This document shows, piece after piece, positions 55,210 to 64,000 of a stretch of DNA of 64,000 nt. The stretch covers positions 164,335 through 228,334 of the forward strand of contig NZ_RXNQ01000001.1 in NCBI RefSeq assembly GCF_004138205.1. The letters run 5' to 3'. Below the pieces are notes generated by a model. That model did not search any database, was not told the origin of the DNA, and was given only the letters and a program-made list of their open reading frames with translations. The position numbers and the translations under genes were made by a program. Every line of letters starts with the position of its first letter. The stretch's first letter is position 1. The stretch is from Pedobacter sp. SYP-B3415 (GTDB taxonomy: Bacteria > Bacteroidota > Bacteroidia > Sphingobacteriales > Sphingobacteriaceae).

Positions 55210-56050
55210 ACTTGTCGAATGTCCGCGCGATGCCATGCAGGGTCTGCATGACTTTATACCTACGAACCTGAAAGCGGCTTATCTGAATCTGCTGCTGCAG
55301 GTAGGTTTTGATACGATAGATTTCGGGAGTTTTGTATCGCCCAAAGCGATCCCTCAGATGCGGGATACCGCAGCTGTGCTCGATCTTCTGGATCTGCCCG
55401 CGGGCGGTTCCAGACTTCTTGCTATAGTGGCAAATGTTCGTGGTGCAGAAGAAGCAGCACAGCATGCGCAGATTGATTACCTGGGCTTTCCGTTCTCCAT
55501 ATCTGAAACCTTTCAGCAGCGCAATACAAACAGCAGCATGGCTGCATCTGTTGATACCATCAAGCGGCTGCTGGAAATCTGTTCGGCAAAAGACAAGACA
55601 GCTGTAATTTATCTATCAATGGGTTTCGGAAACCCCTATGGAGATGAATGGAGCCCACAATTGGTTACAGATTGGGCGGGACGCCTGGTCAGTGAGGGTG
55701 CAGGGATACTTTCACTTGCCGATACCACCGGCGTGTCTACAGCCCGTCAAATACGCGAACTTCTGCCTGTGCTGACCAACAGTCTGCCTGAGGCAGAGAT
55801 CGGGCTTCACCTGCATGCCACGCCCGGACAGCGTCTGGAAAAGATAACCGCTGCCTTTGAAGCAGGCTGCAGCAGATTTGATTCCGCATTAAGGGGATAT
55901 GGCGGCTGCCCAATGGCTTCAGATCAATTGACAGGAAATATTGCAACAGAAGAGGTAATCGGTTATCTGAATGCACAGAATCAACTGCCGCCCCTCAACT
56001 TTGAAAAGTGGGAAGAGGCCATACAGTTATCAGGCTCCATATTTCATTAA
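55184..56050 (+). CDS. Hydroxymethylglutaryl-CoA lyase family protein
   Basis: A 288-residue TIM-barrel enzyme of the HMGL-like superfamily. LVECPRDAMQGLHDFIP has the catalytic Arg-Asp pair, GFDTIDFGSFVSPKAIPQM the second strand, GLHLHATPGQRLEKI the two metal-binding His residues, and YGGCPMASDQLTGNIATE the lid cysteine. HMG-CoA lyase splits HMG-CoA to acetyl-CoA and acetoacetate in leucine breakdown; the Ala for Asp after HLH is seen in the Bacteroidota subgroup. ATG at 55184 or 55190. It converges with the Fic gene, overlapping 4 bp. Confidence 0.82.
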   Translation: MIMRNHPIKLVECPRDAMQGLHDFIPTNLKAAYLNLLLQVGFDTIDFGSFVSPKAIPQMRDTAAVLDLLDLPAGGSRLLAIVANVRGAEEAAQHAQIDYLGFPFSISETFQQRNTNSSMAASVDTIKRLLEICSAKDKTAVIYLSMGFGNPYGDEWSPQLVTDWAGRLVSEGAGILSLADTTGVSTARQIRELLPVLTNSLPEAEIGLHLHATPGQRLEKITAAFEAGCSRFDSALRGYGGCPMASDQLTGNIATEEVIGYLNAQNQLPPLNFEKWEEAIQLSGSIFH

Positions 56051-57009
56051 TTTTTTATGGTTTTCTTTTGTTGAGCCTCTGTATAGGCCAGCACAGCCCG
56101 CTTACTTGTCACCCATGTGCGCCCCTCCTTGTGCGCATCAATCTTACCCTGCCTGGCCAGAAGACTGATGTATTCCTGCCCGTAGGGCATATCGGGCTCG
56201 CGAACAAGGGATGAAATATCCATGTAATCTTCTTCATGACCTGGTAGTGCCTGGATATAGATGTTAAGTGTTCTTTCGGCGGCCTGAAGCATGAGTAAAG
56301 TAAGTTTCTGATAGTTTCCCTGATTGGCCTGGTTTAGCGCATCATAATATTTTTTACGGTCATCTTTTAGAATTATTGCCGGCGGATAACCATTACGCAT
56401 TAACAACAGGTTCATTGCCAGGCGCGCGGTACGCCCGTTGCCGTCAAAAAACGGATGTATCCAGACCAGCTTGTGATGAAAAACGGTAGCAAGCTCTAGG
56501 ATATTGAGCTGCTGAGGATTACTTTCTGTAAACTGGATAAGCTCATCTAAGAGACCAGACACCTTGGAGGCATTCGGCGGAGCAAAGTTTGCGCCCGAAA
56601 TGCGCACACCTGCATTGCGAATGCGGCCGGCAGACTCGTCTTCTATGCTGCGCAGGACCATGGCATGCAGAGACAAAATGTCTATGCATCTTAGCTGTGA
56701 GTCCTGACCAGCAAGGTTATACAAAAGATCAATGGCCTTTTCGTGATTGAAGGCTTCAAAGTGTTCGCGTAAGGTTTTGCCCTTTACCGTGATACCTTCC
56801 TGTAACACCATCTGTGTCTCGCGCAGACTTAAGGTATTTCCTTCTATACCATTTGAGTGGTATGTCCATTCAATAGTAAGGCTCTCGCGAATCTTTTTCA
56901 GCGCCGCTGCAGACAATGGCCGCTTTGCCCGCAGAACAGATGCCTTCTCTTCAAGCCTGAGGAAGCTGTCTTCAAATTCTGCACGGTAGCTTAAATCGAT
57001 CTCCCACAT
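56047..57009 (-). CDS. Fic family protein
   Basis: A 320-residue protein. The Fic motif HPFFDGNGRTAR (about residues 186-197) is complete, with the catalytic His and the Gly-Asn-Gly-Arg loop, so AMP transfer from ATP to a target hydroxyl is expected. Upstream, HSNGIEGNTLSL contains the inhibitory (S/T)xxxE(G/N) motif, placing it in class II, where an N-terminal helix blocks the ATP site. The C-terminal 70 residues form a winged-helix-like domain. Self-contained class II Fic proteins are widespread and usually chromosomal; no antitoxin gene is adjacent. Confidence 0.87.
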   Translation of the reverse strand: MWEIDLSYRAEFEDSFLRLEEKASVLRAKRPLSAAALKKIRESLTIEWTYHSNGIEGNTLSLRETQMVLQEGITVKGKTLREHFEAFNHEKAIDLLYNLAGQDSQLRCIDILSLHAMVLRSIEDESAGRIRNAGVRISGANFAPPNASKVSGLLDELIQFTESNPQQLNILELATVFHHKLVWIHPFFDGNGRTARLAMNLLLMRNGYPPAIILKDDRKKYYDALNQANQGNYQKLTLLMLQAAERTLNIYIQALPGHEEDYMDISSLVREPDMPYGQEYISLLARQGKIDAHKEGRTWVTSKRAVLAYTEAQQKKTIKN

Positions 57010-57094
57010 ATACTAAATTACAAAAAATCGGAAAGGCCAAGAAATTAATCTTCCCGATTTTTCACCCCGGATGTTTAGCTTTGCCCTTGAACAG

Positions 57095-57122
57095 AAAAAC
57101 CCCGGTCAGATTACGACCGGGG
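57095..57122 (-). terminator. Rho-independent terminator after the GNAT gene
   Basis: CCCCGGTC (57100-57107) pairs with GACCGGGG (57115-57122) around 7 nt; on the minus strand it is followed by TTTTTCTG. Confidence 0.75.
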
Positions 57123-57187
57123 GTATGGGTAATGTCTGTAGATTCAGGAAGTATTTATCAGACTGCCGGGGCAGACCTGCAGTAAAC

Positions 57188-57622
57188 TCAGGGCTGGCTC
57201 CTTTTTACCATGCGCACATGCTGGATCCCTGCCTCTTCAAACTGTTCGCCTTCCGCTATGAAGCCGAAACGCGCGTACAGGCCGGCTGCTTCGAGCTGCG
57301 CATTCAGGTAGACATAAGCTGCATCGGCAGGCAGGTCTGACAAAGCCGCGGCAACGAGTGCCCCGCCAACGCCCATCTGCCGGTACTCCTTCAGTACGGC
57401 AAAACGCTCCAGTTTGTATCCCTGGTCGGTTTGCCTCCAGCGACAGGCTCCACAGGGTGCCGTTCCATACAGTGCCAGGAAATGGACAGCTACGTCGTCA
57501 TTTTCCCACTCAAGCTCCGGCGGACAGTTCTGTTCGCCTACGAAGACTGTTCTGCGGATTTCAAATGCTTTTTCCAGGTCTTCCGCGCTATCTATCCTGG
57601 AAACGGTGAGTGTCTGCTCCAT
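57188..57622 (-). CDS. GNAT family N-acetyltransferase
   Basis: A 144-residue acyltransferase. AFEIRRTVFVGEQNCPPELEW resembles the ElaA/YjcF-type N-terminus, YKLERFAVLKEYRQMGVGGALVAAAL is the acetyl-CoA motif with the Q/RxxGxG/A signature, and YVYLNAQLEAAGLYARFGFIA is the C-terminal motif B. Substrate not predictable. It stands alone with its own terminator. Confidence 0.85.
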   Translation of the reverse strand: MEQTLTVSRIDSAEDLEKAFEIRRTVFVGEQNCPPELEWENDDVAVHFLALYGTAPCGACRWRQTDQGYKLERFAVLKEYRQMGVGGALVAAALSDLPADAAYVYLNAQLEAAGLYARFGFIAEGEQFEEAGIQHVRMVKRSQP

Positions 57623-57680
57623 GTTTTAAAATTATATGCGGATACATGTGTGGTATAAGGTTGGAGGATCCGCCGGAAAA

Positions 57681-57719
57681 AACAAATAAAAACGCCGCAT
57701 GCGCAGGGCATACGGCGTT
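57681..57719 (-). terminator. Rho-independent terminator after fbaA
   Basis: A 12-bp stem (57691-57702 with 57708-57719, one G-U pair on the minus strand) and a 5-nt loop, followed on the minus strand by TTTTATTTG. Confidence 0.78.
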
Positions 57720-57741
57720 ATATGGGTTTGACAAAGCTGGT

Positions 57742-58821
57742 TTACAGCTTGTCGTTTACATCTACGCAATTGAGGTCCTCGAAAGCAACCTTCAGACGTT
57801 TTACAAAGGCATCTTCGCCCTTACGCAGCCAGACCCGCGGGTCATAATACTTCTTGTTAGGCTTGTCATCGCCTTCGGGATTACCGATCTGAGCTTGCAG
57901 GTAAGCTTCGTTTGCTTTGTAGTAACCGAATACGCCTTCAGCAAATGCCCATTGCATGTCGGTATCAATATTCATTTTGATGGCACCATAAGAAATTGCT
58001 TCACGGATCTCTTCCTGCGATGAGCCTGAGCCGCCATGGAAAACGAAATTGATCGGTTTCTCTGCTTCCAGGTTATATTTCTCGCGGATAAAGTCCTGCG
58101 AATTCTTAAGAATTACCGGCTGTAGTTTTACGTTGCCCGGTTTGTAAACACCATGCACATTGCCGAATGCTGCAGCCACGGTAAAACGGTGCGAAACCTT
58201 GCTCAGTTCGTCATATGCAAAACAAACCTCACTTGGCTGGGTATACAATTTAGAGCTGTCAACATCACTGTTATCAACACCGTCTTCTTCACCGCCTGTT
58301 ACGCCAAGCTCAATCTCAATTGTCATATTCAGTTTGCTCATGCGCTCGAAGTATTTAACACAGATTTCCATGTTTTCTTCAATCGGCTCTTCTGAAAGAT
58401 CAAGCATGTGTGAAGAGAACAGAGGTTTTCCGGTTTCTGCGAAAAACTTCTCACCATGCTCAAGCAGGCCATCGATCCACGGAAGCAATTTTTTTGCAGC
58501 GTGGTCGGTATGCAGGATCACGCCAACACCATAATGTTCGGCAAGCAGGTGTACATGGCGGGCTGCAGAAACAGCACCTAAGATACATGCCTGAAGTTTC
58601 TCATTGTCTAATGACTTGCCGGCATAGAACTGGGCTCCGCCGTTCGATAACTGGATAATTACCGGAGAGTTCACCGCTTTTGCTGTCTCCATAACGGCAT
58701 TCAGGGTGTTTGTTCCTGTAATGTTTACCGCTGGTAAAGCAAACTGATGTTTTTTTGCCTGTTCAAATAATTCCTGAACGGCATCTCCGTAAATTACGCC
58801 TTTGTAGCCTTTTAAACTCAT
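57742..58821 (-). CDS. fbaA: Class II fructose-bisphosphate aldolase
   Basis: 359 residues, the same length as E. coli FbaA, and of its type A subgroup. Zinc-dependent; splits fructose 1,6-bisphosphate to the two triose phosphates. GVILHTDHAAKKLLPWIDG has the catalytic Asp and a metal His, MTIEIELGVTGGEEDGVDN the flexible loop, GNVHGVYKPGNVKLQP the next His, and FVFHGGSGSSQEEIREAI with the last His and the substrate glycines. The ATG at 58821 is used; 18 more in-frame residues upstream lie over the promoter. Separate from the pfkA-gapA operon. Confidence 0.95.
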   Translation of the reverse strand: MSLKGYKGVIYGDAVQELFEQAKKHQFALPAVNITGTNTLNAVMETAKAVNSPVIIQLSNGGAQFYAGKSLDNEKLQACILGAVSAARHVHLLAEHYGVGVILHTDHAAKKLLPWIDGLLEHGEKFFAETGKPLFSSHMLDLSEEPIEENMEICVKYFERMSKLNMTIEIELGVTGGEEDGVDNSDVDSSKLYTQPSEVCFAYDELSKVSHRFTVAAAFGNVHGVYKPGNVKLQPVILKNSQDFIREKYNLEAEKPINFVFHGGSGSSQEEIREAISYGAIKMNIDTDMQWAFAEGVFGYYKANEAYLQAQIGNPEGDDKPNKKYYDPRVWLRKGEDAFVKRLKVAFEDLNCVDVNDKL

Positions 58822-58844
58822 TGTAGTTGGATTTTTGTTGCGCC

Positions 58845-58875
58845 CGAAGTTATAAAAAAAAACCGCAGTATACAA
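58845..58875 (-). promoter_or_regulatory. Promoter of fbaA
   Basis: On the minus strand TTG (58873-58875), a 20-nt spacer and TAACTTCG (58845-58852); the leader would be about 20 nt. Confidence 0.5.
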
Positions 58876-58962
58876 TTCAACGCCCAGAACGCGTAGCTGC
58901 CCAATCTATTGCGCGTAGTTCTAATATTTTTCGTTTCTTTGTAACCGATTCTTCAAAAAAAT

Positions 58963-59808
58963 ATGGCTTGGTTTAAGAGAGAAAAAAAGGGTATCATTAC
59001 CTCTACAGAAGAAAAAAAAGAGGCTCCTGACGGACTCTGGAACAAGTGTCCGAACTGTAAAAAGGCGCTTCATCAGTCAGAACTCCAGGAAAATAAATAC
59101 GTTTGTCACTATTGCAGCTACCACCTTCGTGTGGGCTCAAAAGAATATTTCGAGGTTTTATTTGACGACAGCCAGTTTACCGAGCTGTTTGCAGACATCA
59201 CCTCTGGCGACCCGCTGAGTTTTGTAGACAGCAAACCGTATAGCGAGCGCATTCAGGACAGCATGAGAAAAACCGGGCTAAAAGACGCGATCCGTGCAGC
59301 GCACGGAAAGATTGAAGGCCAGGAACTGATGATTGCCTGTATGGACTTCAATTTCATCGGAGGTTCGATGGGATCTGTAGTGGGCGAAAAGATAGCACGC
59401 TCGATCGACTACAGTTTGAAAAACAAGGTGCCCTTCCTGATGATTTCAAAATCGGGCGGTGCGAGAATGATGGAGGCGGCATTTTCATTGATGCAAATGG
59501 CCAAGACATCAGCAAAACTGGCCTTACTCAGCCAGGCAAAGATTCCGTACATTTCGCTGCTTACAGATCCTACCACGGGTGGCGTTACCGCATCCTATGC
59601 AATGCTTGGTGACATCAATATTGCAGAACCAGGTGCGCTGATCGGCTTCGCGGGTCCGCGTGTAATAAAGGAAACGATTAAAAAAGATCTGCCGAAAGGA
59701 TTCCAAACAGCAGAGTTTGTTCTGGAACACGGATTTCTCGATTTTATAGTAGATCGCCGGGCTATGAAAGCAAAGATTGCAGCTTTCCTCAGAATGGTTC
59801 AGAATTAA
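58963..59808 (+). CDS. accD: Acetyl-CoA carboxylase carboxyltransferase beta subunit
   Basis: A 281-residue subunit of the carboxyltransferase that moves CO2 from biotin to acetyl-CoA, the committed step of fatty-acid synthesis. The N-terminal zinc ribbon is intact ([10 protein letters not shown] and [11 protein letters not shown]), followed by the crotonase-fold domain with [39 protein letters not shown] and [17 protein letters not shown]. The alpha subunit AccA is not in the window. Closed by a terminator. Confidence 0.94.
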   Translation: MAWFKREKKGIITSTEEKKEAPDGLWNKCPNCKKALHQSELQENKYVCHYCSYHLRVGSKEYFEVLFDDSQFTELFADITSGDPLSFVDSKPYSERIQDSMRKTGLKDAIRAAHGKIEGQELMIACMDFNFIGGSMGSVVGEKIARSIDYSLKNKVPFLMISKSGGARMMEAAFSLMQMAKTSAKLALLSQAKIPYISLLTDPTTGGVTASYAMLGDINIAEPGALIGFAGPRVIKETIKKDLPKGFQTAEFVLEHGFLDFIVDRRAMKAKIAAFLRMVQN

Positions 59809-59812
59809 CAGG

Positions 59813-59838
59813 ATCCCCTCAGCGAGGGGATTTTTTTT
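59813..59838 (+). terminator. Rho-independent terminator after accD
   Basis: ATCCCCTC (59813-59820) pairs with GAGGGGAT (59824-59831) around AGC, followed by an eight-T tract. Confidence 0.88.
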
Positions 59839-59841
59839 GGG

Positions 59842-60993
59842 TCATTTGCCAATGAGCCGGGCTGCAAACATGGTATCTGCTTTTTGTGTATAGCCTGAGA
59901 TCAATTCCATTCGCTCCAGTTCAAGCGGCAGATTTTCAAGCATAAACTGTACAACATCTTCATTTTCGGCCTTGAATGCCGAGCATGTAATGTATATGAG
60001 GGGTTTGCCCGGCTTCAGGTAGTTCACGACGTTTCGTGCTATAGATTTTTGAAGGGCAGCAAACTGCCCGATTCTGCGCTGGTCAAAAAACCGCGCAAGT
60101 TCGGGTGTTCTTCCCCAGGTGCCTGATCCGGAGCAGGGGGCGTCCAGAATAATCCCGTCAAAAGCATAGTGTTTCAGGATTTGGTCGTTGTTTTGAAGCA
60201 GATCAAGCTGTTTGCGCTGGTATTTTCTTATTCCTGCCTGCGCAAAGCGCTCTTCCAGGTTATCTAAAATGTTCTCTCTGATATCGCTTACAACCAACTC
60301 GACGGTAGGTTCTATGCTATGCAGCAAAAGTGACTTTCCGCCGGAGGCTGCGCAGGTATCCCACCATTTGGAGTAACGGGCTGGCTCAAAAAAAGTAGCG
60401 GTGTGCTGGGACGAGAGGTCCTGCACATAATAACTGTTTTCAGGCAGCAGATTTTCCAGTTTGGCCCCGTTCGGCAACGCAATGCAGCGATCACTCAATT
60501 GCACGAAGGGCTGTCCGGCAGCTTCCAGCAAGCGCAGCACGTGTTCATCCCTGATCCGTATATAAAGATCGGGCTGTATGAACATGGATCTGTTGAAGGT
60601 TACCTCGTCAATTCCCTGCGAAAGCAGTCCGCTGAATGGCAGAATCTGCTTATCATCGGCCGGGAGACCAATTCCCTGAAGAAAATTTAATTTATTTTCT
60701 ACAGACCATGTCTCCATACCTGCTAGCTGCGGTTCGAGATAGGCTGTTACCGGACTCAGGTCTTCGTGGCAAAGAAAATCTGCATATGCTAGTTTCCGGT
60801 CGGCCGGAAGTGCTGAAAACATATCTCCGGAACGGAAATAACTATATATGTAACGCGATGCCCAGCGCCGGTCTGTGGAACCCATTTTCCGGTTCTGCTT
60901 AAAAAAACCGGGCAAAAAGCGATGCAAAGGCAGGCTTCCGTCATAGGCAGACAGTACCTGTTCAAACGTTCTGAGTTGGTGCACTGCCTTCAT
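59842..60993 (-). CDS. RsmB/NOL1/NOP2/Sun-type RNA (cytosine-C5)-methyltransferase
   Basis: 383 residues. The SAM-binding part has WWDTCAASGGKSLLLHSI (motif I), LVVSDIRENIL, and GIILDAPCSGSGTWGR with one of the two paired catalytic cysteines; the other is in YITCSAFKAENEDVV. The N-terminal region is a NusB-like helical domain (STDRRWASRYIYSYF). It probably methylates a cytosine in 16S rRNA as RsmB does, though the exact base is not shown. The ATG at 60993 is used; the longer frame would overlap the lipoprotein gene, which ends at 60995. Confidence 0.84.
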   Translation of the reverse strand: MKAVHQLRTFEQVLSAYDGSLPLHRFLPGFFKQNRKMGSTDRRWASRYIYSYFRSGDMFSALPADRKLAYADFLCHEDLSPVTAYLEPQLAGMETWSVENKLNFLQGIGLPADDKQILPFSGLLSQGIDEVTFNRSMFIQPDLYIRIRDEHVLRLLEAAGQPFVQLSDRCIALPNGAKLENLLPENSYYVQDLSSQHTATFFEPARYSKWWDTCAASGGKSLLLHSIEPTVELVVSDIRENILDNLEERFAQAGIRKYQRKQLDLLQNNDQILKHYAFDGIILDAPCSGSGTWGRTPELARFFDQRRIGQFAALQKSIARNVVNYLKPGKPLIYITCSAFKAENEDVVQFMLENLPLELERMELISGYTQKADTMFAARLIGK

Positions 60994-60994
60994 A

Positions 60995-62227
60995 TTAATC
61001 AATAACCTGCAATGAATAATTGCTGTAACGAAGAAGCATAATGGCGGTGTTGATATAGCCAAGCTCCGGGTCGTAAACAAAACGGAATTGATTGTGCAGC
61101 CCTTTGTACAGCTCCTTAGTCAGATATTTCGGATAATCTGTGCCATACCTGGAGAGCAGGTGCCCAAAAAAATAGCCGTTATCAAAGCCTTTGAAGGCAT
61201 ACTCTCCGGGTTCAAAACCGAAGGCCTTGCGATACTTTCTTATAAATGATTTCGTAGCTGCTGCTTTATAATCAACCCGGTATGAGCTGGTGATGCTTGT
61301 GTTGAGTTTCTGCAGCTTATCGGTATTGTAACTTTGTTTAACCCAGTTCGGATGCCCGAAGAGACTGATCGGATAACCGCCGGTTTTCAGGTATTTGAGC
61401 TTATAAAGTTTATCAACGCTTGGCGTTACAAAGCTGCGGTCGTGCGATGCAATGATCACAACATAATTTTTCCCCTTGATCAGACGCCTTTCAAGTGTGT
61501 AAACGGAAGTAAATTCCTGAAACACAAATTTCGGCTTACTCTGAAAGCGCTTGCGCAGCGGGGCAGCAAAAACCTCATCGTCTGTTTTTTTAGGATTGAT
61601 CAGCACAACGACGGTTCGTGCAGGGTCATAATGCGCGGCAATGTAATCGACAATTTTCGAGGCATGCAGGCCGATATTACCGACGGAAGATATCAGGTTC
61701 GGGTTATTAAATTCCCGGGGATGCGAGGCCGCAAGCGGGGAAACGACCGGTACCTGGTTCTCTGTGGTATAGGCCGCAATAAACTTTTGCCCTTCAGGAA
61801 ACACCGGCCCAACCAGAAGGTGACTTTTTTGAAAGTCCTCCCTTTTGTAAAGCGCAGCTAACTGGGCATTATCATCGCGGGTATCAAACACATTCAACTG
61901 AAAGTTCAGGCCCGACTGTGCCGCCGAGTCCAGTCCGAGCCTGAAACCCTGATAAAAGTCAATAGCCATCGAGGACTTATCAAGATCCTGTTTGGTCATT
62001 GTCGACAGCTTGGCGCGGTTAATATCAAAGGGCAGCAGCAGGGAAATGTTCGCCTGCATGAACCGCTTTTTTACTTCCTTTTTTTCAACTGCCTTTTCCT
62101 TTTCCCGCGCCGGCGTATCGGCCGGTTTACGAATTTTTGGCGAACAGCCGGCTATGACCAGCAGAACGAGTAAAAAGCAAATTCTATTCCCACTCAATCG
62201 TCGCAGGTGGTTTCGAGCTAATATCAT
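60995..62227 (-). CDS. Periplasmic-binding-protein-like lipoprotein (ABC substrate-binding fold)
   Basis: About 410 residues. Signal peptide II with lipobox VIAGCSPK (Cys about residue 27), a charged linker rich in Lys and Glu, then a type I periplasmic-binding fold: [58 protein letters not shown], and [22 protein letters not shown] at the end. No transporter genes are adjacent, and similar Bacteroidota proteins carry an N-terminal LysM domain, so a cell-wall role like that of LpoA is possible. It overlaps guaA by 44 bp. Confidence 0.75.
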   Translation of the reverse strand: MILARNHLRRLSGNRICFLLVLLVIAGCSPKIRKPADTPAREKEKAVEKKEVKKRFMQANISLLLPFDINRAKLSTMTKQDLDKSSMAIDFYQGFRLGLDSAAQSGLNFQLNVFDTRDDNAQLAALYKREDFQKSHLLVGPVFPEGQKFIAAYTTENQVPVVSPLAASHPREFNNPNLISSVGNIGLHASKIVDYIAAHYDPARTVVVLINPKKTDDEVFAAPLRKRFQSKPKFVFQEFTSVYTLERRLIKGKNYVVIIASHDRSFVTPSVDKLYKLKYLKTGGYPISLFGHPNWVKQSYNTDKLQKLNTSITSSYRVDYKAAATKSFIRKYRKAFGFEPGEYAFKGFDNGYFFGHLLSRYGTDYPKYLTKELYKGLHNQFRFVYDPELGYINTAIMLLRYSNYSLQVID

Positions 62228-63713
62228 AAACAACCCGGTTAATGCCTTTTACTTTATTTATAATTTCATTTGAGATCTTCGCAAGCACCTGGTAAGGCAA
62301 ATGACACCAGTCTGCCGTCATCCCGTCCAGTGATTCTACTGCACGTAAACAGATCACATTTTCGTATGTACGCTCATCGCCCATCACCCCTACCGATTGT
62401 ACCGGAAGGAAAATCGCGCCTGCCTGCCAAACCTGGTCATACAGACCGGCTTCTTTGAGGTTGTTGATGTAGATAGCATCTGCCTCCTGCAAAATGGCTA
62501 CCTTTTCTGCGGTTACCTCGCCAAGTATGCGGATGGCCAGACCCGGACCAGGGAAAGGATGTCTTCCAAGGATAAAATCTTCCAGTCCCAGGCTTTTACC
62601 TACCCTGCGAACCTCATCTTTAAACAGCGTGTTCAGCGGTTCAACGATTTTAAGTTTCATAAAATCGGGTAAACCACCAACGTTGTGATGCGATTTAATT
62701 GTTGCAGACGGACCTTTTACCGAAACTGATTCGATCACATCCGGATAAATTGTCCCCTGCCCTAACCAGACCACATCCTGCACATCGTGCGCTGCATCGT
62801 CAAATACTTCTATGAAAACACGGCCGATCGCTTTTCGTTTTAATTCCGGATCTTTTATACCTGCAAGCTGACTCAGAAAGCGGTCTTTGGCATCAATACC
62901 GCGAATATTCAGGCCAAGGTGTTTGTATTGTTCCAGAACAGACTCGTATTCGTCTTTACGCAACAGCCCATTATCTACAAAAATACAGTGCAGGTTTGTA
63001 CCAATAGCGCGGTGCAGCAACATGGCAGCTACACTTGAGTCCACACCCCCTGATAGTCCGAGCACAACCTTATCATTACCCAGTTTGGTCTGAAGAGCGG
63101 CTACCGTTTCTTCGATAAAAGAATCCGGTGTCCATTCCTGGCTGCAACCGCAGATATCGACAAGGAAGTTTTTCAGCAGCATCTTACCATCAGTACTGTG
63201 TGTAACTTCCGGGTGAAACTGGATGCCATAGGTCTCGGTGCCTGTTACGCGGTAGGCTGCTACACGAACTGTATCGGTGCTTGCAGTAATTTCAAAATTT
63301 TCAGGCGTGCCGACGATGGTATCACCATGCGACATCCAGACCTGCGAATGCGCCGGAATACCCTTAAAAAGTTTATCCTCATGTTGAATGAAACCCAGGT
63401 TTGCACGACCATACTCCCTGATGGTTGATGGCTGAACCTCTCCTCCCGATTGCTGAGCAAGGTACTGCGCCCCATAACAAACACCCAGAACCGGATATTT
63501 TTGATGGAACAGCGACAGGTCTACCTGCGGCGCGTCTGCCTGGCGAACCGAATAAGGGCTACCTGACAGAATGATACCTTTTACGTCTGAAGTAAATTCG
63601 GGAATGTGGTTAAAAGGGTGGATTTCACAGTAAACGTTCAGTTCGCGTACGCGGCGTGCAATTAATTGTGTGTACTGCGAACCAAAATCGAGAATAATGA
63701 TTTTTTCGTGCAT
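62184..63713 (-). CDS. guaA: GMP synthase (glutamine-hydrolysing)
   Basis: A 509-residue enzyme aminating XMP to GMP. The N-terminal class I glutaminase has the nucleophile in [11 protein letters not shown] and the His-Glu pair in [11 protein letters not shown]; the ATP pyrophosphatase domain carries [18 protein letters not shown]; the C-terminal dimerisation domain contains [18 protein letters not shown] and ends PPATIEWE, the invariant terminus. The ATG at 63713 fits [20 protein letters not shown], and a perfect -7 element ends 3 bp before it, implying a leaderless or near-leaderless mRNA. Confidence 0.96.
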   Translation of the reverse strand: MHEKIIILDFGSQYTQLIARRVRELNVYCEIHPFNHIPEFTSDVKGIILSGSPYSVRQADAPQVDLSLFHQKYPVLGVCYGAQYLAQQSGGEVQPSTIREYGRANLGFIQHEDKLFKGIPAHSQVWMSHGDTIVGTPENFEITASTDTVRVAAYRVTGTETYGIQFHPEVTHSTDGKMLLKNFLVDICGCSQEWTPDSFIEETVAALQTKLGNDKVVLGLSGGVDSSVAAMLLHRAIGTNLHCIFVDNGLLRKDEYESVLEQYKHLGLNIRGIDAKDRFLSQLAGIKDPELKRKAIGRVFIEVFDDAAHDVQDVVWLGQGTIYPDVIESVSVKGPSATIKSHHNVGGLPDFMKLKIVEPLNTLFKDEVRRVGKSLGLEDFILGRHPFPGPGLAIRILGEVTAEKVAILQEADAIYINNLKEAGLYDQVWQAGAIFLPVQSVGVMGDERTYENVICLRAVESLDGMTADWCHLPYQVLAKISNEIINKVKGINRVVYDISSKPPATIEWE

Positions 63714-63716
63714 GGG

Positions 63717-63724
63717 CAAAGATA
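63717..63724 (-). promoter_or_regulatory. -7 element (TATCTTTG) of guaA
   Basis: Exact TAnnTTTG match on the minus strand. With the usual distance from -7 element to start, transcription would begin at the A of the guaA ATG. No clear -33 box. Confidence 0.45.
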
Positions 63725-64000
63725 GGTATTTAAGCCGAATTGGCTGAATGATAGCGGTAATTTAGCGGCAGATTTTTGCAATTGAATGTGCATGGTCAAC
63801 ACCCGGAGGTCACTGTTGTCCGGGGAAAGTTTTGCGAAATCCTATTGTTCCTTGGTTTCCAATAGATGTGAGGCTATGGTATCGAACCGCTCACCGCCGC
63901 GGGGGCTCCTTCTTTTTCTTGGAAAAGAAGCACCTGAGGCATAGCCGAAAGCGTTCGTACCTCTGAAAACAACATACAAGAGACGAACAAACCGCTCCGG
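63725..64000. other. Window end, no gene seen; inverted repeat at 63909-63930
   Basis: No reading frame in this stretch looks like a protein. CTTCTTTT (63909-63916) pairs with AAAAGAAG (63923-63930) around TCTTGG, within a GGGGGCTCC...CACC context. The segment resembles interspersed intergenic elements of the phylum, but its far end is cut by the window. Confidence 0.4.

Overview
The window is a chromosomal segment of a Bacteroidota bacterium, most likely Sphingobacteriales (Pedobacter/Mucilaginibacter-like). This is inferred from a SusC/SusD pair, GH92 and GH3 glycosidases, a bacillithiol gene (bshB1), fused secDF, gliding-phylum small proteins (DUF4294, LapA-like), nearly absent Shine-Dalgarno sequences, and promoters of the TTTG-N19-TAnnTTTG type. 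No rRNA, tRNA, transposase, phage gene or CRISPR array was seen. Most genes are housekeeping genes.

Layout. 1-5000: the tail of a PLP desulfhydrase/ACC-deaminase gene, lysine 6-aminotransferase, and convergent to it a minus-strand run DUF4294 - glutathione peroxidase - bshB1 - acyl-CoA dehydrogenase. 5092-15731: rel/spo, fur, purA, pabB and a SusC/SusD nutrient-uptake pair. 15779-21077: rsmG and a glycosyltransferase (minus), a probable structured RNA gene of about 210 nt, then tgt, an LptF/G permease and a DMT exporter. 21078-22717 is a 1.6 kb stretch with no convincing gene. 22718-30115: a peptidase/propeller/barrel protein, a LapA-like protein, a GlxA-type AraC regulator, riboflavin synthase, a biotin carboxylase and threonine aldolase.

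30357-36287 is the most unusual part. A sugar-kinase-like gene (BadF family) is followed by a Nudix-type regulator divergent from pfkA - second BadF paralogue - gapA. The two upstream regions carry the same 15-bp palindrome (GTGTA-N5-TACAC). The regulator-pfkA-gapA block is bracketed by two inverted arrays of about 91-bp repeats with heptad periodicity, each ending in a near-identical 144-bp block and each lying in a 3'-3' convergent gap. The second BadF protein has lost the phosphate-binding DGGSTKT motif and may be a sensor rather than a kinase.

36299-49074: a HAD phosphatase, an orphan GAF histidine kinase, GH3 and GH92 glycosidases, a degenerate receiver domain, a pirin, the minus-strand operon ispE - osmC - metZ - alkD, and plus-strand thyA and folA. 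49179-56050: secDF, then ndh - mgsA - thioredoxin-like - HMG-CoA-lyase-like in a tight run. 56047-64000: Fic, GNAT, class II aldolase, accD, an RsmB-type methyltransferase, a periplasmic-binding lipoprotein and guaA.

Genes acting together: pfkA, gapA, fbaA and mgsA cover upper glycolysis and its methylglyoxal bypass; purA and guaA the two branches from IMP; thyA and folA the thymidylate cycle; accD (and possibly the biotin carboxylase) carboxylation of acyl-CoA; bshB1 and the peroxidase thiol redox defence.
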